Shown: piece by piece, positions 1 to 8,479 of the stretch
Layout of the letters: each line of letters opens with the position of its first letter
Position numbering within the stretch: the first letter of the stretch is position 1
Assembly (NCBI RefSeq): GCF_002863865.1
Contig: NZ_CP022684.1
Coordinates: 1,443,501-1,507,500 of the forward strand
Length of the DNA stretch: 64,000 bases
Source: Ketobacter alkanivorans
Lineage (GTDB): Bacteria > Pseudomonadota > Gammaproteobacteria > Pseudomonadales > Ketobacteraceae
Direction: 5' to 3'
Notes under the pieces: generated by a model
Seen by the model: the letters and a program-made list of their open reading frames with translations, nothing else
The model's database searches: none
Told to the model about the DNA's origin: nothing
Made by a program: the position numbers and the translations under genes

Positions 1-466
1 TCCAAGTTCAGAACTTCGTGCATTACAAACTGAATATCACGTCTGGGAGCTTTATAGTCTGGCATTGCTTTACCCTCTCCGCCCACCTACTAAATGGGCT
101 CAATTGTCGACAACGTTCGGCCTGGCCACAGTGGGCAAGGCATAAAATTGCAGTGAAAAAAACAGCGAGACTGCGCTGGAATCAGCGCCAAGTCGGGTTC
201 ATGATGGTACCTGAACAATTCAAACAAGCGTTAGAATTTTTCGCGACTAACTGGTCACAGCATTCATCACTTTAAAACCTGACGACCAAACAGCTTTCAC
301 CGCTTGATCTACTGTATTTTTCCTAAACACAAGTTTCAAACATATGTTTGATTCCGTCAATGTGGAATTACATAATTCATACGCAGAATGTCCGGTATGG
401 GTGAATTAATGGCCATATATCAGTGATTTAGGGAATAAGGCAAAGCTAGACTGAACGCTGACAGCG
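1..466. other. Left edge, no supportable gene
   Basis: No reading frame here has recognisable protein character. An 85-codon plus-strand frame at 18-275 has no family resemblance, no clear ribosome binding site and an unusual Trp/Cys/Arg-rich composition, so it is not called. A six-base-pair hairpin (454-468) overlaps the stop codon of the next minus-strand gene but has no U tract. The stretch may hold the downstream end of a transcript or a promoter for something to the left, but nothing distinct can be shown. Confidence 0.5.
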
Positions 467-1444
467 TTATGCTATAACGTCAAGGAAGCCGCTTTTACCA
501 TAGGGGTTTTGTGGATCAACCAGGCCCTGTTGGTTGGCCTGCTGCAATAAGCCGGTGGACCCGAGCAGGATTTTCTCTAACTCTTGCCGTGCGTTAAGGC
601 GTGGCTCCCGGGCTGCCTCACCGGCCTCCTTGTCTTCAGAGGCTTTGGGGTCGTCGGCGCTTTCCGTTGCCACCACTACCGGCGCAGCCACTGGTTCTTG
701 TGTTTCTTCCGGCTTGGGTTCTTCTACATCATCGGCCTTCGCTTTTTGTTCTCGCTCGGCTCTGGCTTCCTCTTCTTTTTGCGCCTCTTCAGCCTGGAGC
801 GCCTGCAAATCAGCACGTGCGCTCAGCTCAAGCTGAGAAGCTTCTGCCGCCACTCTGCGATCCTGCGTGGAAGGTTCCGCCGGCGCCAGGGCCGCAGCCC
901 GGATCACGCGGGCCTTTTCTATGGTGGCTTGAGGATCACCCGGAACAGCGCCGGTGCTGATACTGACTTCGCCACCTGTGGCATAGTTTTTACCATCAGG
1001 GCCACGGGTATACTCGAGTTTGGCACTACCGGCATAGCGACCTCCGACGCTGGCGTGAGCGGCTTCGTGCACCCGCACTTCTCGATCACGCGCACGCAGC
1101 TGCTCGATCAACGCCAGATCTTCTTCTGCCAAACCTTGTTCTGCAACACTTTGAGTTGTGTTGCGGTCGGCACTGGAATCTGTAGCAGGTTTCGCGCTTG
1201 CTTCGGCCTGACTGCCATCAGAGGCACCGGCTGCCGGAGCATCGCTTGGCGCACCCGAGGGTTTGGTTAACGGGGTGGGAAGGGCCTGTGAGAAGAACTG
1301 ATTTTGTCCGCCTGCGGATTTTTCGGCCTCTTCAACCGGCGGAATATCGGCACGAGCCAGCTCTCTCTCAACACCACTGGGGGTGACTGATTGAGTGTAG
1401 GCTGCCACGTTGGTGGCGTTTTGTTGTGCCGCTGGTATCAACAT
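467..1444 (-). CDS. SprA-family putative metalloprotease
   Basis: 325 aa. The centre (about residues 105-215) matches the SprA-related / CJM1_0395 family of putative metalloproteases: a zinc-protease-like HEAAH motif at residues 126-130, then a conserved block with GKNYATGGEV (151-160) and an alpha-helical Ala-rich segment. The N-terminal 100 residues are low-complexity (Ala/Ser/Pro), and residues 215-275 are a highly charged Glu/Lys/Ala stretch that is probably coiled or disordered. No signal peptide is visible. It lies 11 bp after a small flagellar-rod-like gene, so the two are probably cotranscribed. The catalytic function of the family is unproven; only the HExxH-type motif is seen. Confidence 0.75.
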   Translation of the reverse strand: MLIPAAQQNATNVAAYTQSVTPSGVERELARADIPPVEEAEKSAGGQNQFFSQALPTPLTKPSGAPSDAPAAGASDGSQAEASAKPATDSSADRNTTQSVAEQGLAEEDLALIEQLRARDREVRVHEAAHASVGGRYAGSAKLEYTRGPDGKNYATGGEVSISTGAVPGDPQATIEKARVIRAAALAPAEPSTQDRRVAAEASQLELSARADLQALQAEEAQKEEEARAEREQKAKADDVEEPKPEETQEPVAAPVVVATESADDPKASEDKEAGEAAREPRLNARQELEKILLGSTGLLQQANQQGLVDPQNPYGKSGFLDVIA

Positions 1445-1455
1445 ACTGCTGCTTT

Positions 1456-1695
1456 TCAGACCTCAATGTCGATGATGCTGCCGATGGTTTTACTGCCCAC
1501 CTCCAACACTTTGGCGGAGGCTTCTACTTGTATCTTGCTTTGCAGCAAACTCACGGCAGATTCGGTTAAATCTGCTGCAGGATCCTCGGAAGTGGCAACC
1601 TGTGCGATATTGGCACTGGCTTTGTTCATATCTGACAGGCCCTTTTGGATTCCTGCCACGCCATTGTTCAATATGGATCCTGATCCAATCACCAT
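1456..1695 (-). CDS. Small flagellar rod/hook-like protein
   Basis: 79 aa from the ATG at 1695, preceded by AAGAGGAAAG at good spacing. A longer frame reaches 1761 but its extra 22 residues have no support. The N-terminal part (SGIL-like start, then GIQKGLSDMNKASANIAQVAT) follows the pattern of the first helix of flagellar axial proteins. The C-terminal part (AVSLLQSKIQVEASAKVLEV) follows the FlgC/FlgE-type C-terminal helix in which residues before VL pair with the N-terminal helix. The central domain is absent, so this is a minimal axial-protein-like polypeptide. Whether it enters the flagellum is unknown; no other flagellar gene is in view. Probably cotranscribed with the SprA-family gene. 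Confidence 0.6.
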   Translation of the reverse strand: MVIGSGSILNNGVAGIQKGLSDMNKASANIAQVATSEDPAADLTESAVSLLQSKIQVEASAKVLEVGSKTIGSIIDIEV

Positions 1696-1860
1696 AACTG
1701 CTTTCCTCTTAGAGGCTATTGTATCACCCGAGTTCCGGACGGTTCTCCGGCACATGTACAAGTATAGTGGGAAAACTCAAATTGCGCACAAATCAACCAA
1801 TACGCACATTTGTTAAGCCTTTGAATTAGCAGGAAATGACGGTTTTTTAATGCGAAAGAT

Positions 1861-2571
1861 CTATAAAGACGCCCCGCCTAATAGCAAATCAATATCAAGA
1901 TGCTGTACTAACTCAGCCGAAGTTGCGTCCGGCGCATGAGGAATTACCCCCAAACAAGGGGCAGGAAGCATGGATCTCAGGGTTTGGATATTTTCTTCCA
2001 CCATGGCAGCCGCAGGGTCTATGCAGTTGGCCACCCAACCCGCCAGGGGCAACCCGGCAGCGGCGACCGCCTGGGCCGTCAACAGGGCGTGATTCAAACA
2101 ACCCAGGCGCACCCCCACCACCAAAATTACGGGCAAATTTAGCTCTTTCACCAGGTTTGCCAAGGTCTCACGCTCATTTAATGGCACCAGCCAGCCGCCA
2201 GCACCTTCTATCAAGGTGACCTCGGCGGGCGTCATCAGGGCTCCGCGAATCAACCCGGCCAGCCTGTCTACGGATAGGCGCCGTCCTTCCTGCGCAGCCG
2301 CCAGATGCGGCGCTATGGCAGACTGCAATGCAATGGGGTTCACTTGTTGATAGGGCAATGGCTGGGTCATGGCTTGACGTAAGCGGTTGGCATCATCATT
2401 TCGCCATTCACCCTCTTCCATCTCACAACCGGCCGCCACCGGTTTCAGCGCCAGTGTGCGTAAGCCTTTCTGTTTGAGGGCTTCGAGCAGCAACACCGTC
2501 ACGAAGGTTTTACCCGCATCGGTATCGGTTCCGGTTACGAAAAAGCGCTTTCTCATCTCTGGTTGATTCAT
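1861..2571 (-). CDS. bioD: Dethiobiotin synthetase
   Basis: 236 aa. BioD catalyses ATP- and CO2-dependent closure of the ureido ring of 7,8-diaminopelargonate to dethiobiotin in the cytoplasm. The P-loop GTDTDAGKT is at residues 14-22, followed by KPVAAGCE (substrate-contacting region) and the EGAGGWLVPL motif typical of BioD. Length is normal for the family. Start is taken at the first ATG (2571); an in-frame ATG five codons on (2556) is equally plausible because neither has a strong ribosome binding site. Last gene of bioBFHCD, 12 bp after bioC. bioA, the preceding enzyme in the pathway, is not in the window. Confidence 0.95.
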   Translation of the reverse strand: MNQPEMRKRFFVTGTDTDAGKTFVTVLLLEALKQKGLRTLALKPVAAGCEMEEGEWRNDDANRLRQAMTQPLPYQQVNPIALQSAIAPHLAAAQEGRRLSVDRLAGLIRGALMTPAEVTLIEGAGGWLVPLNERETLANLVKELNLPVILVVGVRLGCLNHALLTAQAVAAAGLPLAGWVANCIDPAAAMVEENIQTLRSMLPAPCLGVIPHAPDATSAELVQHLDIDLLLGGASL

Positions 2572-2583
2572 CGGTAATACCCA

Positions 2584-3372
2584 TTAGTCCTTTTGCAGAC
2601 TGATCACCAGGTAGTGCCAACTGGCAGGTAACAAACCCTGATGATTACGAAAATGTTCATAGTTGCTCATCATCTGGAACACGGTTTTCTTACCCGTGAG
2701 CGAGTGCGTGCGATTATTGATAACCTGATGGGCGCCGAGGGTTTTCAGCTCACGGGTTAACTCTCTAACGGTATCGTAATAGACCATGTTGAGCTTTTCC
2801 TGCAGCTCCATCAGCGTGAACGGTGACGCATCCAGGCTGCGTTTCACTGCATCGACGGTCATAAATTCATTCACATGCTGATAGCGGCTATCGGCCTTGC
2901 GCCAACTGAGCTTGAGTTCACGCAGAGTGTTTTCCACGGGGACAGAAAACACAAAACGGCCTCCGGGGCGCAGTAATGTAAAAACATCTGAGAGAACCTT
3001 ATCCAGATCCTCACACCACTGCAGGGCGAAACTACTGAATATCAGATCAAATTGCTCTGCCTCAAAAGGCAGCTGCTCTGCATCACCGCACACAAACCGG
3101 TTTATGACGCCGCGCTGATCATTGTGACGGGCCACTTCCAACATACCGGGGGCCAGATCCAGTGCCGTGATGTGTTGCGCGTAGCACTCCAATGCCACCG
3201 TGAGTGCACCGGTTCCACAGCCAATATCCAAAGCGGTATCAACTTTGAGTGCCGAGGCTTTCAACAGGTCCAGCATGGCTTCGCCCACCTGGCGCTGCAC
3301 ATGAGCAACGCTGTCGTAGTGGGGTGCAGCACGGCTGAACGAATGGGCAATGGCTTTTTTGTCGATGGTCAT
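2584..3372 (-). CDS. bioC: Malonyl-ACP O-methyltransferase
   Basis: 262 aa. BioC methylates the free carboxyl of malonyl-ACP with S-adenosylmethionine, disguising it so that fatty acid synthesis can build the pimeloyl chain. The class I methyltransferase motif ALDIGCGTGALT is at residues 48-59, followed by LDLAPGML and the FSSFALQWCEDL segment characteristic of BioC. Its ATG overlaps the bioH stop codon by 4 bp (ATGA), so translation is probably coupled to bioH, the esterase that removes the same methyl group later. Confidence 0.95.
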   Translation of the reverse strand: MTIDKKAIAHSFSRAAPHYDSVAHVQRQVGEAMLDLLKASALKVDTALDIGCGTGALTVALECYAQHITALDLAPGMLEVARHNDQRGVINRFVCGDAEQLPFEAEQFDLIFSSFALQWCEDLDKVLSDVFTLLRPGGRFVFSVPVENTLRELKLSWRKADSRYQHVNEFMTVDAVKRSLDASPFTLMELQEKLNMVYYDTVRELTRELKTLGAHQVINNRTHSLTGKKTVFQMMSNYEHFRNHQGLLPASWHYLVISLQKD

Positions 3373-4172
3373 GTCAGACCACGCTCCTGGAAGAAGTCAT
3401 GACAGGCTGCCATAAACAGATCCGGTGCCGACAAAAAGGGAATGTGTGCAACGCCTTTGATGATGGCGGTTTGAGCCTGTGGCTGCAGCCGAGCAACGGC
3501 CTCACTCACCCCCACCGGCACCAAATGATCCCGCTCACCGAACACATGCAGGGTAGGACACTGGATGCTGGGCAAGTCGTCGCGCAAATCAACTTGTTGC
3601 AATATCCGCAATCCACCCACCAAGGCATTGCGGGAGGGAATGCCATGAAAATACACCAGATCCTTCAATGCCCGTATGTCACGTTTGATGGTGTCGCTGC
3701 CCTTGCACTGCAATGACAGAAAGCGAATCAACGTGCCTTCTGCGTCTTCTTGCAGGAGTGTAAAAAACGCGTCCAGCACTTCTGCTTTCATGGCCACAGG
3801 CCAATGCTCATCTGCTATAAATTTGGGTGTGGATGCCACGGTAATTAAAGCTAATACCCGCTGCGGGAAGCGAGCGGCGGCGCGCATGGCTACCATGCCG
3901 CCAAGGGACCAGCCCATCCACAAGGCTTGCGGTGGTGCCACCGCCAATACGTGATCCACCAGATAGTCGAGTGTGTACTCGCCGCCGGGAATCGGGCTGC
4001 GGCCCAGCCCCGGCAGATCAATCACCGTTACCTGAAATCGTTCCAGTAACACAGGCATCACATCATCCCACACCAGGCTGTGCATACCCCAGCCATGCAA
4101 CACCACCAGTTCTGGAGGGTGTTCCACATTACCGGTGCAACGATAGCGATCGTGGTATAGGGTCAAAGCCAT
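3369..4172 (-). CDS. bioH: Pimeloyl-ACP methyl ester esterase
   Basis: 267 aa alpha/beta-hydrolase. BioH cleaves the methyl ester of pimeloyl-ACP, ending chain elongation and releasing the substrate for BioF. The nucleophile elbow GWSLGG places Ser89; Asp215 (GERDH) and His243 (GVAHIPF) complete the triad. LHGWGM near residue 25 is the oxyanion-hole segment. A good AAGGAG precedes the ATG, 25 bp after bioF. Having bioH inside the operon next to bioC, rather than unlinked as in E. coli, is common in Pseudomonas-like bacteria. Confidence 0.94.
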   Translation of the reverse strand: MALTLYHDRYRCTGNVEHPPELVVLHGWGMHSLVWDDVMPVLLERFQVTVIDLPGLGRSPIPGGEYTLDYLVDHVLAVAPPQALWMGWSLGGMVAMRAAARFPQRVLALITVASTPKFIADEHWPVAMKAEVLDAFFTLLQEDAEGTLIRFLSLQCKGSDTIKRDIRALKDLVYFHGIPSRNALVGGLRILQQVDLRDDLPSIQCPTLHVFGERDHLVPVGVSEAVARLQPQAQTAIIKGVAHIPFLSAPDLFMAACHDFFQERGLT

Positions 4173-4197
4173 ACTGCGGCAAACTCCTTAGATTGTA

Positions 4198-5346
4198 TTA
4201 GTTAGAGGCCAGCGCGTTCAGCAAGTCATCAATGTCCTGTTCGCTGTGAGCGGCGCTCAGGGTTATGCGCAGCCGAGCAGCATTGGCTGGCACCGTTGGC
4301 GGTCGAATGGCGCCCACTAAAAACCCTCGCTCCAGCAGTGTCGCGCTGAGCTGTAACGCTTGTTCCGAATCATGCACCAGCAATGGCTGGATCGCGGTAG
4401 TGGAGGGCATCATGGGCAGGCCCATTGCCAAAGCGCCTCGGGTAAATCGACCGATCAAATCCTGTAAGCGCTCTACACGCCAACGCTCCGCCGCCAGAAC
4501 TTCCAGGCTGGCCAGGCTGGCAGCAGCAACCGACGGCGGCATAGCGGTGGTGTAAATATAGGAACGTGCTGACTGAATCAGAAACTCGATCAGATCCTCA
4601 CTACCGGCAACAAACGCTCCGTAACTGCCCAGCGCTTTCCCCAAAGTACCCATATAAACCGGCACCTGTTCCAGGCCCAGATCATATTCACGTAAACACC
4701 CGTGCCCCTGCCCTAACACACCCAGGCCGTGGGCATCATCCACCATCAGCCAGGCATTCTGCTGCTGGCACAGATGGGCCATGTCCTGCAGTGGCGCTAT
4801 ATCGCCGTCCATACTGAACACAGAATCCGTGGCCACCAGAACGCGGCCACCTGCCTGTTGCAGTCGCTGCTGCAAACTGCCCAGATCATTGTGGTGATAA
4901 CGTTGCAGCTGGCCGCGGCTCAATTGCGCGCCATCCAGCAGCGAGGCGTGATTGAGCTTGTCCTGTACTACCGTGTCACCGCGTTCCAACAGGGCGCTGA
5001 TCACCCCCAAGTTGGCCATATAACCGGTAGAAAACAACAACGCCCGTGGCCGCCCCACCCACTCGGCAAGACGCTCCTCCAACTCATGATGCACACGACT
5101 GTGGCCAATCACTAAATGGGAGGCACCGCTGCCGAAACCGTATTCCGCTGCAGCCTTTTGACTGGCAGCAACCACAGCAGGATGGTTCGCCAACCCCAGG
5201 TAATCGTTACTGCTGAAATTCCGCAGCGTTTTACCATCGCATTGGATGTGCGCCTGCTGCGGAGATTCCAGCACCCGGCGCTGGCGATACAGATGCTGGT
5301 CACGTCGCGCCTGTAATCGCTGCGCCAACTGAAATGGATCGCTCAT
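4198..5346 (-). CDS. bioF: 8-amino-7-oxononanoate synthase
   Basis: 382 aa PLP-dependent alpha-oxoamine synthase. It condenses pimeloyl-ACP with L-alanine to 8-amino-7-oxononanoate. The PLP Schiff-base lysine is Lys237 in GTLGKALGSYGAF, with the cofactor-binding DDAHGLGV at 203-210 and the substrate-loop SSNDYLGL near 45-52. Length and spacing match E. coli BioF (lysine at 236). It starts 9 bp after bioB. Confidence 0.97.
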   Translation of the reverse strand: MSDPFQLAQRLQARRDQHLYRQRRVLESPQQAHIQCDGKTLRNFSSNDYLGLANHPAVVAASQKAAAEYGFGSGASHLVIGHSRVHHELEERLAEWVGRPRALLFSTGYMANLGVISALLERGDTVVQDKLNHASLLDGAQLSRGQLQRYHHNDLGSLQQRLQQAGGRVLVATDSVFSMDGDIAPLQDMAHLCQQQNAWLMVDDAHGLGVLGQGHGCLREYDLGLEQVPVYMGTLGKALGSYGAFVAGSEDLIEFLIQSARSYIYTTAMPPSVAAASLASLEVLAAERWRVERLQDLIGRFTRGALAMGLPMMPSTTAIQPLLVHDSEQALQLSATLLERGFLVGAIRPPTVPANAARLRITLSAAHSEQDIDDLLNALASN

Positions 5347-5355
5347 GATCCGATG

Positions 5356-6468
5356 TTAGTGGCTCATTTTAGGGCAATCTTTGTGAGGCTGAGGCGCGCC
5401 TGTGTTGCGGCTGGCGTCCACAAACAGGTGTGCATTTTTTTGATGTTCAACCGCACCCAGAATGGCTGCTTCGTTCGCTTCGTCGCTGGCGGCCGCCTGC
5501 AGCTGCAGTGGCTTGATGCCCAGTTTATTGAACAACTGCATATCGGATGACGCCTCTGGGTTGCTGGTGGTCAGCAAACGTTCGCCGTAAAAAATCGAGT
5601 TGGCACCCGCCATAAAACACATGGCCTGCATTTGCTCATTCATGGTCTGGCGGCCGGCGGACAAACGCACAGAAGACTCAGGCATCAGAATACGGGCAAC
5701 GGCGATGTTACGAATAAAATCGAATGGATCCAGATCGTCGACATTCTCCAGCGGAGTGCCTTCGATTTTTACCAGCATGTTAATAGGTACACTTTCAGGA
5801 TGGTCCGGCAAATTGGCCAACTGCATCAATAGGCCAGCACGGTCACGGGCGGTCTCACCCATACCCAGAATGCCACCGCAACAAACCTTCATCCCGGCCT
5901 CACGTACGTTCGACAGTGTATCGAGGCGATCCTGATAGGTGCGGGTGGTAATAATGGAATTGTAATGCTCGGGGGAGGTATCCAGGTTGTGGTTATAGTA
6001 GTCCAGCCCAGCATCCGCCAAACGAGTCGCTTGATCCTGATCCAGCATGCCCAACGTCATGCAGGTTTCCATGCCTAAGGATTTCACTTGCTTGACCATA
6101 TCCAGCACATAGGGCATGTCTTTTTCACGGGGGGAGCGCCAGGCCGCCCCCATGCAGAAACGGCTGGCCCCGGAGGCCTTGGCTTCTCGAGCCTGCTCCA
6201 ACACCCGCTGAATCTCCATCAGCTTTTCCTTCTCAAGCCCGGTGTTGTAATGACCACTCTGAGAGCAATATTTGCAGTCTTCAGGGCAGGCACCGGTTTT
6301 GATGCTGAGCAAGGTGCTGATCTGCACCGCATTAGGGTCGTGATACTGGCGGTGCACCGTCTGAGCCTTAAACAGCAGATCATTGAAAGGCAGATCAAAC
6401 AGATCCTGAATTTCTTTAAGAGTCCAATCGTGGCGTACGGCTTCTACCGGGTTCTGCTGCGCGGTCAT
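5356..6468 (-). CDS. bioB: Biotin synthase
   Basis: 370 aa radical SAM enzyme that inserts sulfur into dethiobiotin. The [4Fe-4S]-SAM motif CPEDCKYC gives Cys61, Cys65 and Cys68. Further conserved cysteines in [15 protein letters not shown] and [11 protein letters not shown] supply ligands of the sacrificial [2Fe-2S] cluster, as does the Arg-containing SVRLSAGR segment. First gene of the operon: GAGGCC lies 6 bases before the ATG, and a TTGACA-type promoter overlapped by a BirA-like operator lies about 95-150 bp upstream. The C-terminal tail beyond the barrel is slightly long, which is usual in this group. Confidence 0.97.
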   Translation of the reverse strand: MTAQQNPVEAVRHDWTLKEIQDLFDLPFNDLLFKAQTVHRQYHDPNAVQISTLLSIKTGACPEDCKYCSQSGHYNTGLEKEKLMEIQRVLEQAREAKASGASRFCMGAAWRSPREKDMPYVLDMVKQVKSLGMETCMTLGMLDQDQATRLADAGLDYYNHNLDTSPEHYNSIITTRTYQDRLDTLSNVREAGMKVCCGGILGMGETARDRAGLLMQLANLPDHPESVPINMLVKIEGTPLENVDDLDPFDFIRNIAVARILMPESSVRLSAGRQTMNEQMQAMCFMAGANSIFYGERLLTTSNPEASSDMQLFNKLGIKPLQLQAAASDEANEAAILGAVEHQKNAHLFVDASRNTGAPQPHKDCPKMSH

Positions 6469-6562
6469 GTGTCAGGCCTCATGTGTGCAAATTCTTTAAG
6501 GGGTGGCTGTCTTTCTTACTATGGGCAAACCTTTATAGGTAAACCCCGCCTAATAACCGAGC

Positions 6563-6590
6563 AGTTTAAAGGCCTTCATACCTTTGTCAA
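6563..6590 (-). promoter_or_regulatory. Predicted bioB promoter
   Basis: Reading the minus strand, TTGACA (6590-6585) is a perfect -35 box, followed by a 16-bp spacer and TAAACT (6568-6563) as a -10 box with 4 of 6 consensus bases. It lies about 95 bp upstream of the bioB ATG and points into bioBFHCD. The -35 box is inside the left half of the BirA-like operator, so repressor binding would block the polymerase. Confidence 0.6.
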
Positions 6591-6617
6591 CTTGCACTTT
6601 AATTCAAAAGTTTACAT
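6584..6617. promoter_or_regulatory. Predicted BirA (bio) operator
   Basis: Two inverted half-sites, TTGTCAACT (6584-6592) and AGTTTACAT (6609-6617), are separated by 16 bp. The known BirA operator is TTGTAAACC-N16-GGTTTACAA in E. coli; each half here matches 7 of 9. It overlaps the -35 box of the predicted bioB promoter. The repressor would be the BirA encoded at 55025-56026, which has an N-terminal helix-turn-helix. A second imperfect half-site, GGTAAACC, lies at 6538-6545. Confidence 0.6.
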
Positions 6618-6639
6618 GTGATCAATAATCAACCTAACT

Positions 6640-7338
6640 ATGTTTTTCTGCCTACTGTGCCACGGCATCAACCGACCTGATCAGGATCTGTGTGCTGCCT
6701 GCACTCGAGAACTGCCCTGGAACCAGCACCACTGTGAGCGCTGCGCTGAACCCTGGCCGGATCCATTTGAAGGGCTCTGCCAACATTGCGTATCGGATGA
6801 GCCGTACTTCGACCAGTGCTACACGCCGTTTGTCTACCAATTTCCGCTGGATCAACTGATTCTACAAGGCAAAGGCAGCAAACGGGCTGAGCTGCTGTTC
6901 GTGTTGGCCAGACTGTTTGCAGACCAGGTAAAAACTGGGGGCTTAACCCTGCCGGATCTGATTGTGCCAGTGCCTCTGCACCCAAATAAACAGCACATTC
7001 GAGGTTATAACCAAGCCGGTGTGCTTGCCCAACTGGTGGGGCGTAAACTTGGGGTTCCTGTGCGCCACGACTTAATCACCAAAGTGCGAGAGCCCAAACA
7101 ACAGAAAACCCTGTCCCGCTCCGGCCGCCAGCAAAACATTCAAAGGGCTTTTCGTATCGAACGAGCGGCACTGAGGTCACTCACACCCCCTGCTCACCAT
7201 ATCGTGCTGATGGACGATGTCATCACAACAGGAAGCACACTGAACCAACTGGCCAGGCAACTGCGCAGCAGCGGCGTGGAGCGGGTAGACGGCTGGGCCA
7301 TCGCTCGCACGGCCAAAATTCAGCCCCAACTGTCATGA
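6640..7338 (+). CDS. comF: ComF-family phosphoribosyltransferase-like protein
   Basis: 232 aa. The N-terminus is a double zinc-finger-like region with CxxC pairs at residues 4/7, 18/21, 32/35 and 47/50. The C-terminal half is a type I phosphoribosyltransferase fold with the PRPP-binding motif VLMDDVITTGST (189-200). ComF-family proteins (GntX in E. coli) support natural transformation in some bacteria through an unclear DNA-processing role. The ATG at 6640 has no obvious ribosome binding site. It is divergent from bioB, as comF/gntX is beside bio genes in several gammaproteobacteria, and so shares the intergenic region with the BirA-like operator. Confidence 0.9.
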   Translation: MFFCLLCHGINRPDQDLCAACTRELPWNQHHCERCAEPWPDPFEGLCQHCVSDEPYFDQCYTPFVYQFPLDQLILQGKGSKRAELLFVLARLFADQVKTGGLTLPDLIVPVPLHPNKQHIRGYNQAGVLAQLVGRKLGVPVRHDLITKVREPKQQKTLSRSGRQQNIQRAFRIERAALRSLTPPAHHIVLMDDVITTGSTLNQLARQLRSSGVERVDGWAIARTAKIQPQLS

Positions 7339-7387
7339 TCCGGTTGTGGTAGGATGCGGACTTCGATTTGAGGATATCCCGCTCTCC

Positions 7388-8380
7388 ATGACCGACATTG
7401 AATTACACCCGAATTACGATCACCTGTCCCCCGATGTGGTGATCAGCGCTGTAGAGTCCCTTGGCCTCCTGTCGGACGCCCGCATCTTTCCCCTCAACAG
7501 CTATGAAAACCGGGTTTATCAGGTGGGCATCGAGGAGGCAGAGCCGGTCATTGTAAAGTTCTACCGCCCCCTGCGGTGGAGCGACGAAGCTATTCTAGAG
7601 GAACACCGCTACTCCCAGGATCTGGCTGATTTGGAGATACCTGCGGTGGCCCCCATGCAATTCAACGGCACCACCCTGCACAGATTTCAGGGCTACCGGT
7701 TTGCGGCCTTCCGTCGACAAGGCGGCCAGGCCCCGGAACAAGATGACTTCGATCAGTTGTTATGGCTGGGGCGACTGCTGGGCCGCATACACAATGTAGG
7801 TGGCACGACGCTGTTCCAGGCTCGCCCTACACTCTCGATTCAGCGCCTGATCACAGAGCCTGCGGAATTCCTGCTGGACAACCCATTTTTACCCCAGTAC
7901 CTGAAGCCACGTTATCAGGAGCTGATCAACGACTTTTCCAGCCGATTCCAAAGCGCTTTCGAAGTAGCCGACCCGCAATGGATTCGCTGCCATGGCGATT
8001 GCCATATCGGCAATATCCTGTGGCATCGTGAAACCGGGCCTTGGTTTGTGGATTTCGACGATTGCCAGAACGCACCGGCAGTTCAGGATCTCTGGATGCT
8101 GCTGGCAGGCAGTCGCCATGAGCAGATTGCCCAGTTCAGCGAACTCCTGGATGGCTACGAGGAATTTAACGATTTCAATCGACGGGAGCTGCAACTGATT
8201 GAGCCCCTGCGCACCATGCGTATGATCTATTACGCAGGTTGGCTGGCTCGCCGCTGGGATGATCCCGCCTTCACCAGTAACTTCACCTGGTTCAACACCG
8301 AAAGCTATTGGCAGCATCATGTGGGCAGCCTGGAAGAACAGCGCATGCTGCTGGATGGCGAGCCCTTCAGCCTTTTTTAA
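7388..8380 (+). CDS. srkA: Stress response kinase SrkA (YihE family)
   Basis: 331 aa from the ATG at 7388; an upstream GTG (7346) would add 14 residues not found in the E. coli protein (328 aa). SrkA/YihE is a cytoplasmic Ser/Thr protein kinase of the aminoglycoside-phosphotransferase fold that counters stress-induced (MazEF-linked) death. Visible features are NSYENR (37-42), the ATP-site Lys57 in KFYRP, the catalytic HGDCHIGN (Asp204) and the metal-binding FVDFDDC (Asp224/225). The NGPAVQDLWML-like segment and the C-terminal YYAGWLARRW match the family closely. It begins 49 bp after comF and ends before a bidirectional terminator. Confidence 0.93.
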   Translation: MTDIELHPNYDHLSPDVVISAVESLGLLSDARIFPLNSYENRVYQVGIEEAEPVIVKFYRPLRWSDEAILEEHRYSQDLADLEIPAVAPMQFNGTTLHRFQGYRFAAFRRQGGQAPEQDDFDQLLWLGRLLGRIHNVGGTTLFQARPTLSIQRLITEPAEFLLDNPFLPQYLKPRYQELINDFSSRFQSAFEVADPQWIRCHGDCHIGNILWHRETGPWFVDFDDCQNAPAVQDLWMLLAGSRHEQIAQFSELLDGYEEFNDFNRRELQLIEPLRTMRMIYYAGWLARRWDDPAFTSNFTWFNTESYWQHHVGSLEEQRMLLDGEPFSLF

Positions 8381-8402
8381 CTCCCCCGCCAAACACAACG
8401 CA

Positions 8403-8429
8403 AAAGCCCGACAGTGTTTGCCGGGCTTT
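8403..8429. terminator. Bidirectional terminator, srkA / reductase
   Basis: An 8-bp perfect inverted repeat, AAAGCCCG (8403-8410) and CGGGCTTT (8422-8429), with an 11-base interval that itself can extend the stem. It lies between srkA (plus) and a minus-strand gene ending at 8480. A residues before and T residues after the stem serve both directions. Confidence 0.75.
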
Positions 8430-8479
8430 CTGATTGAGCGCTACTACAGAGAAACCAACTTAAATATCCGCCTGGACAC

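Noticed and set aside
18..275. 85-codon plus-strand ORF at the left edge
   Set aside because: No family resemblance, no clear ribosome binding site and odd composition.
454..468. Hairpin AACGCT/AGCGTT at the SprA-family gene end
   Set aside because: Only 6 bp, overlaps the stop codon and no U tract, so not called a terminator.
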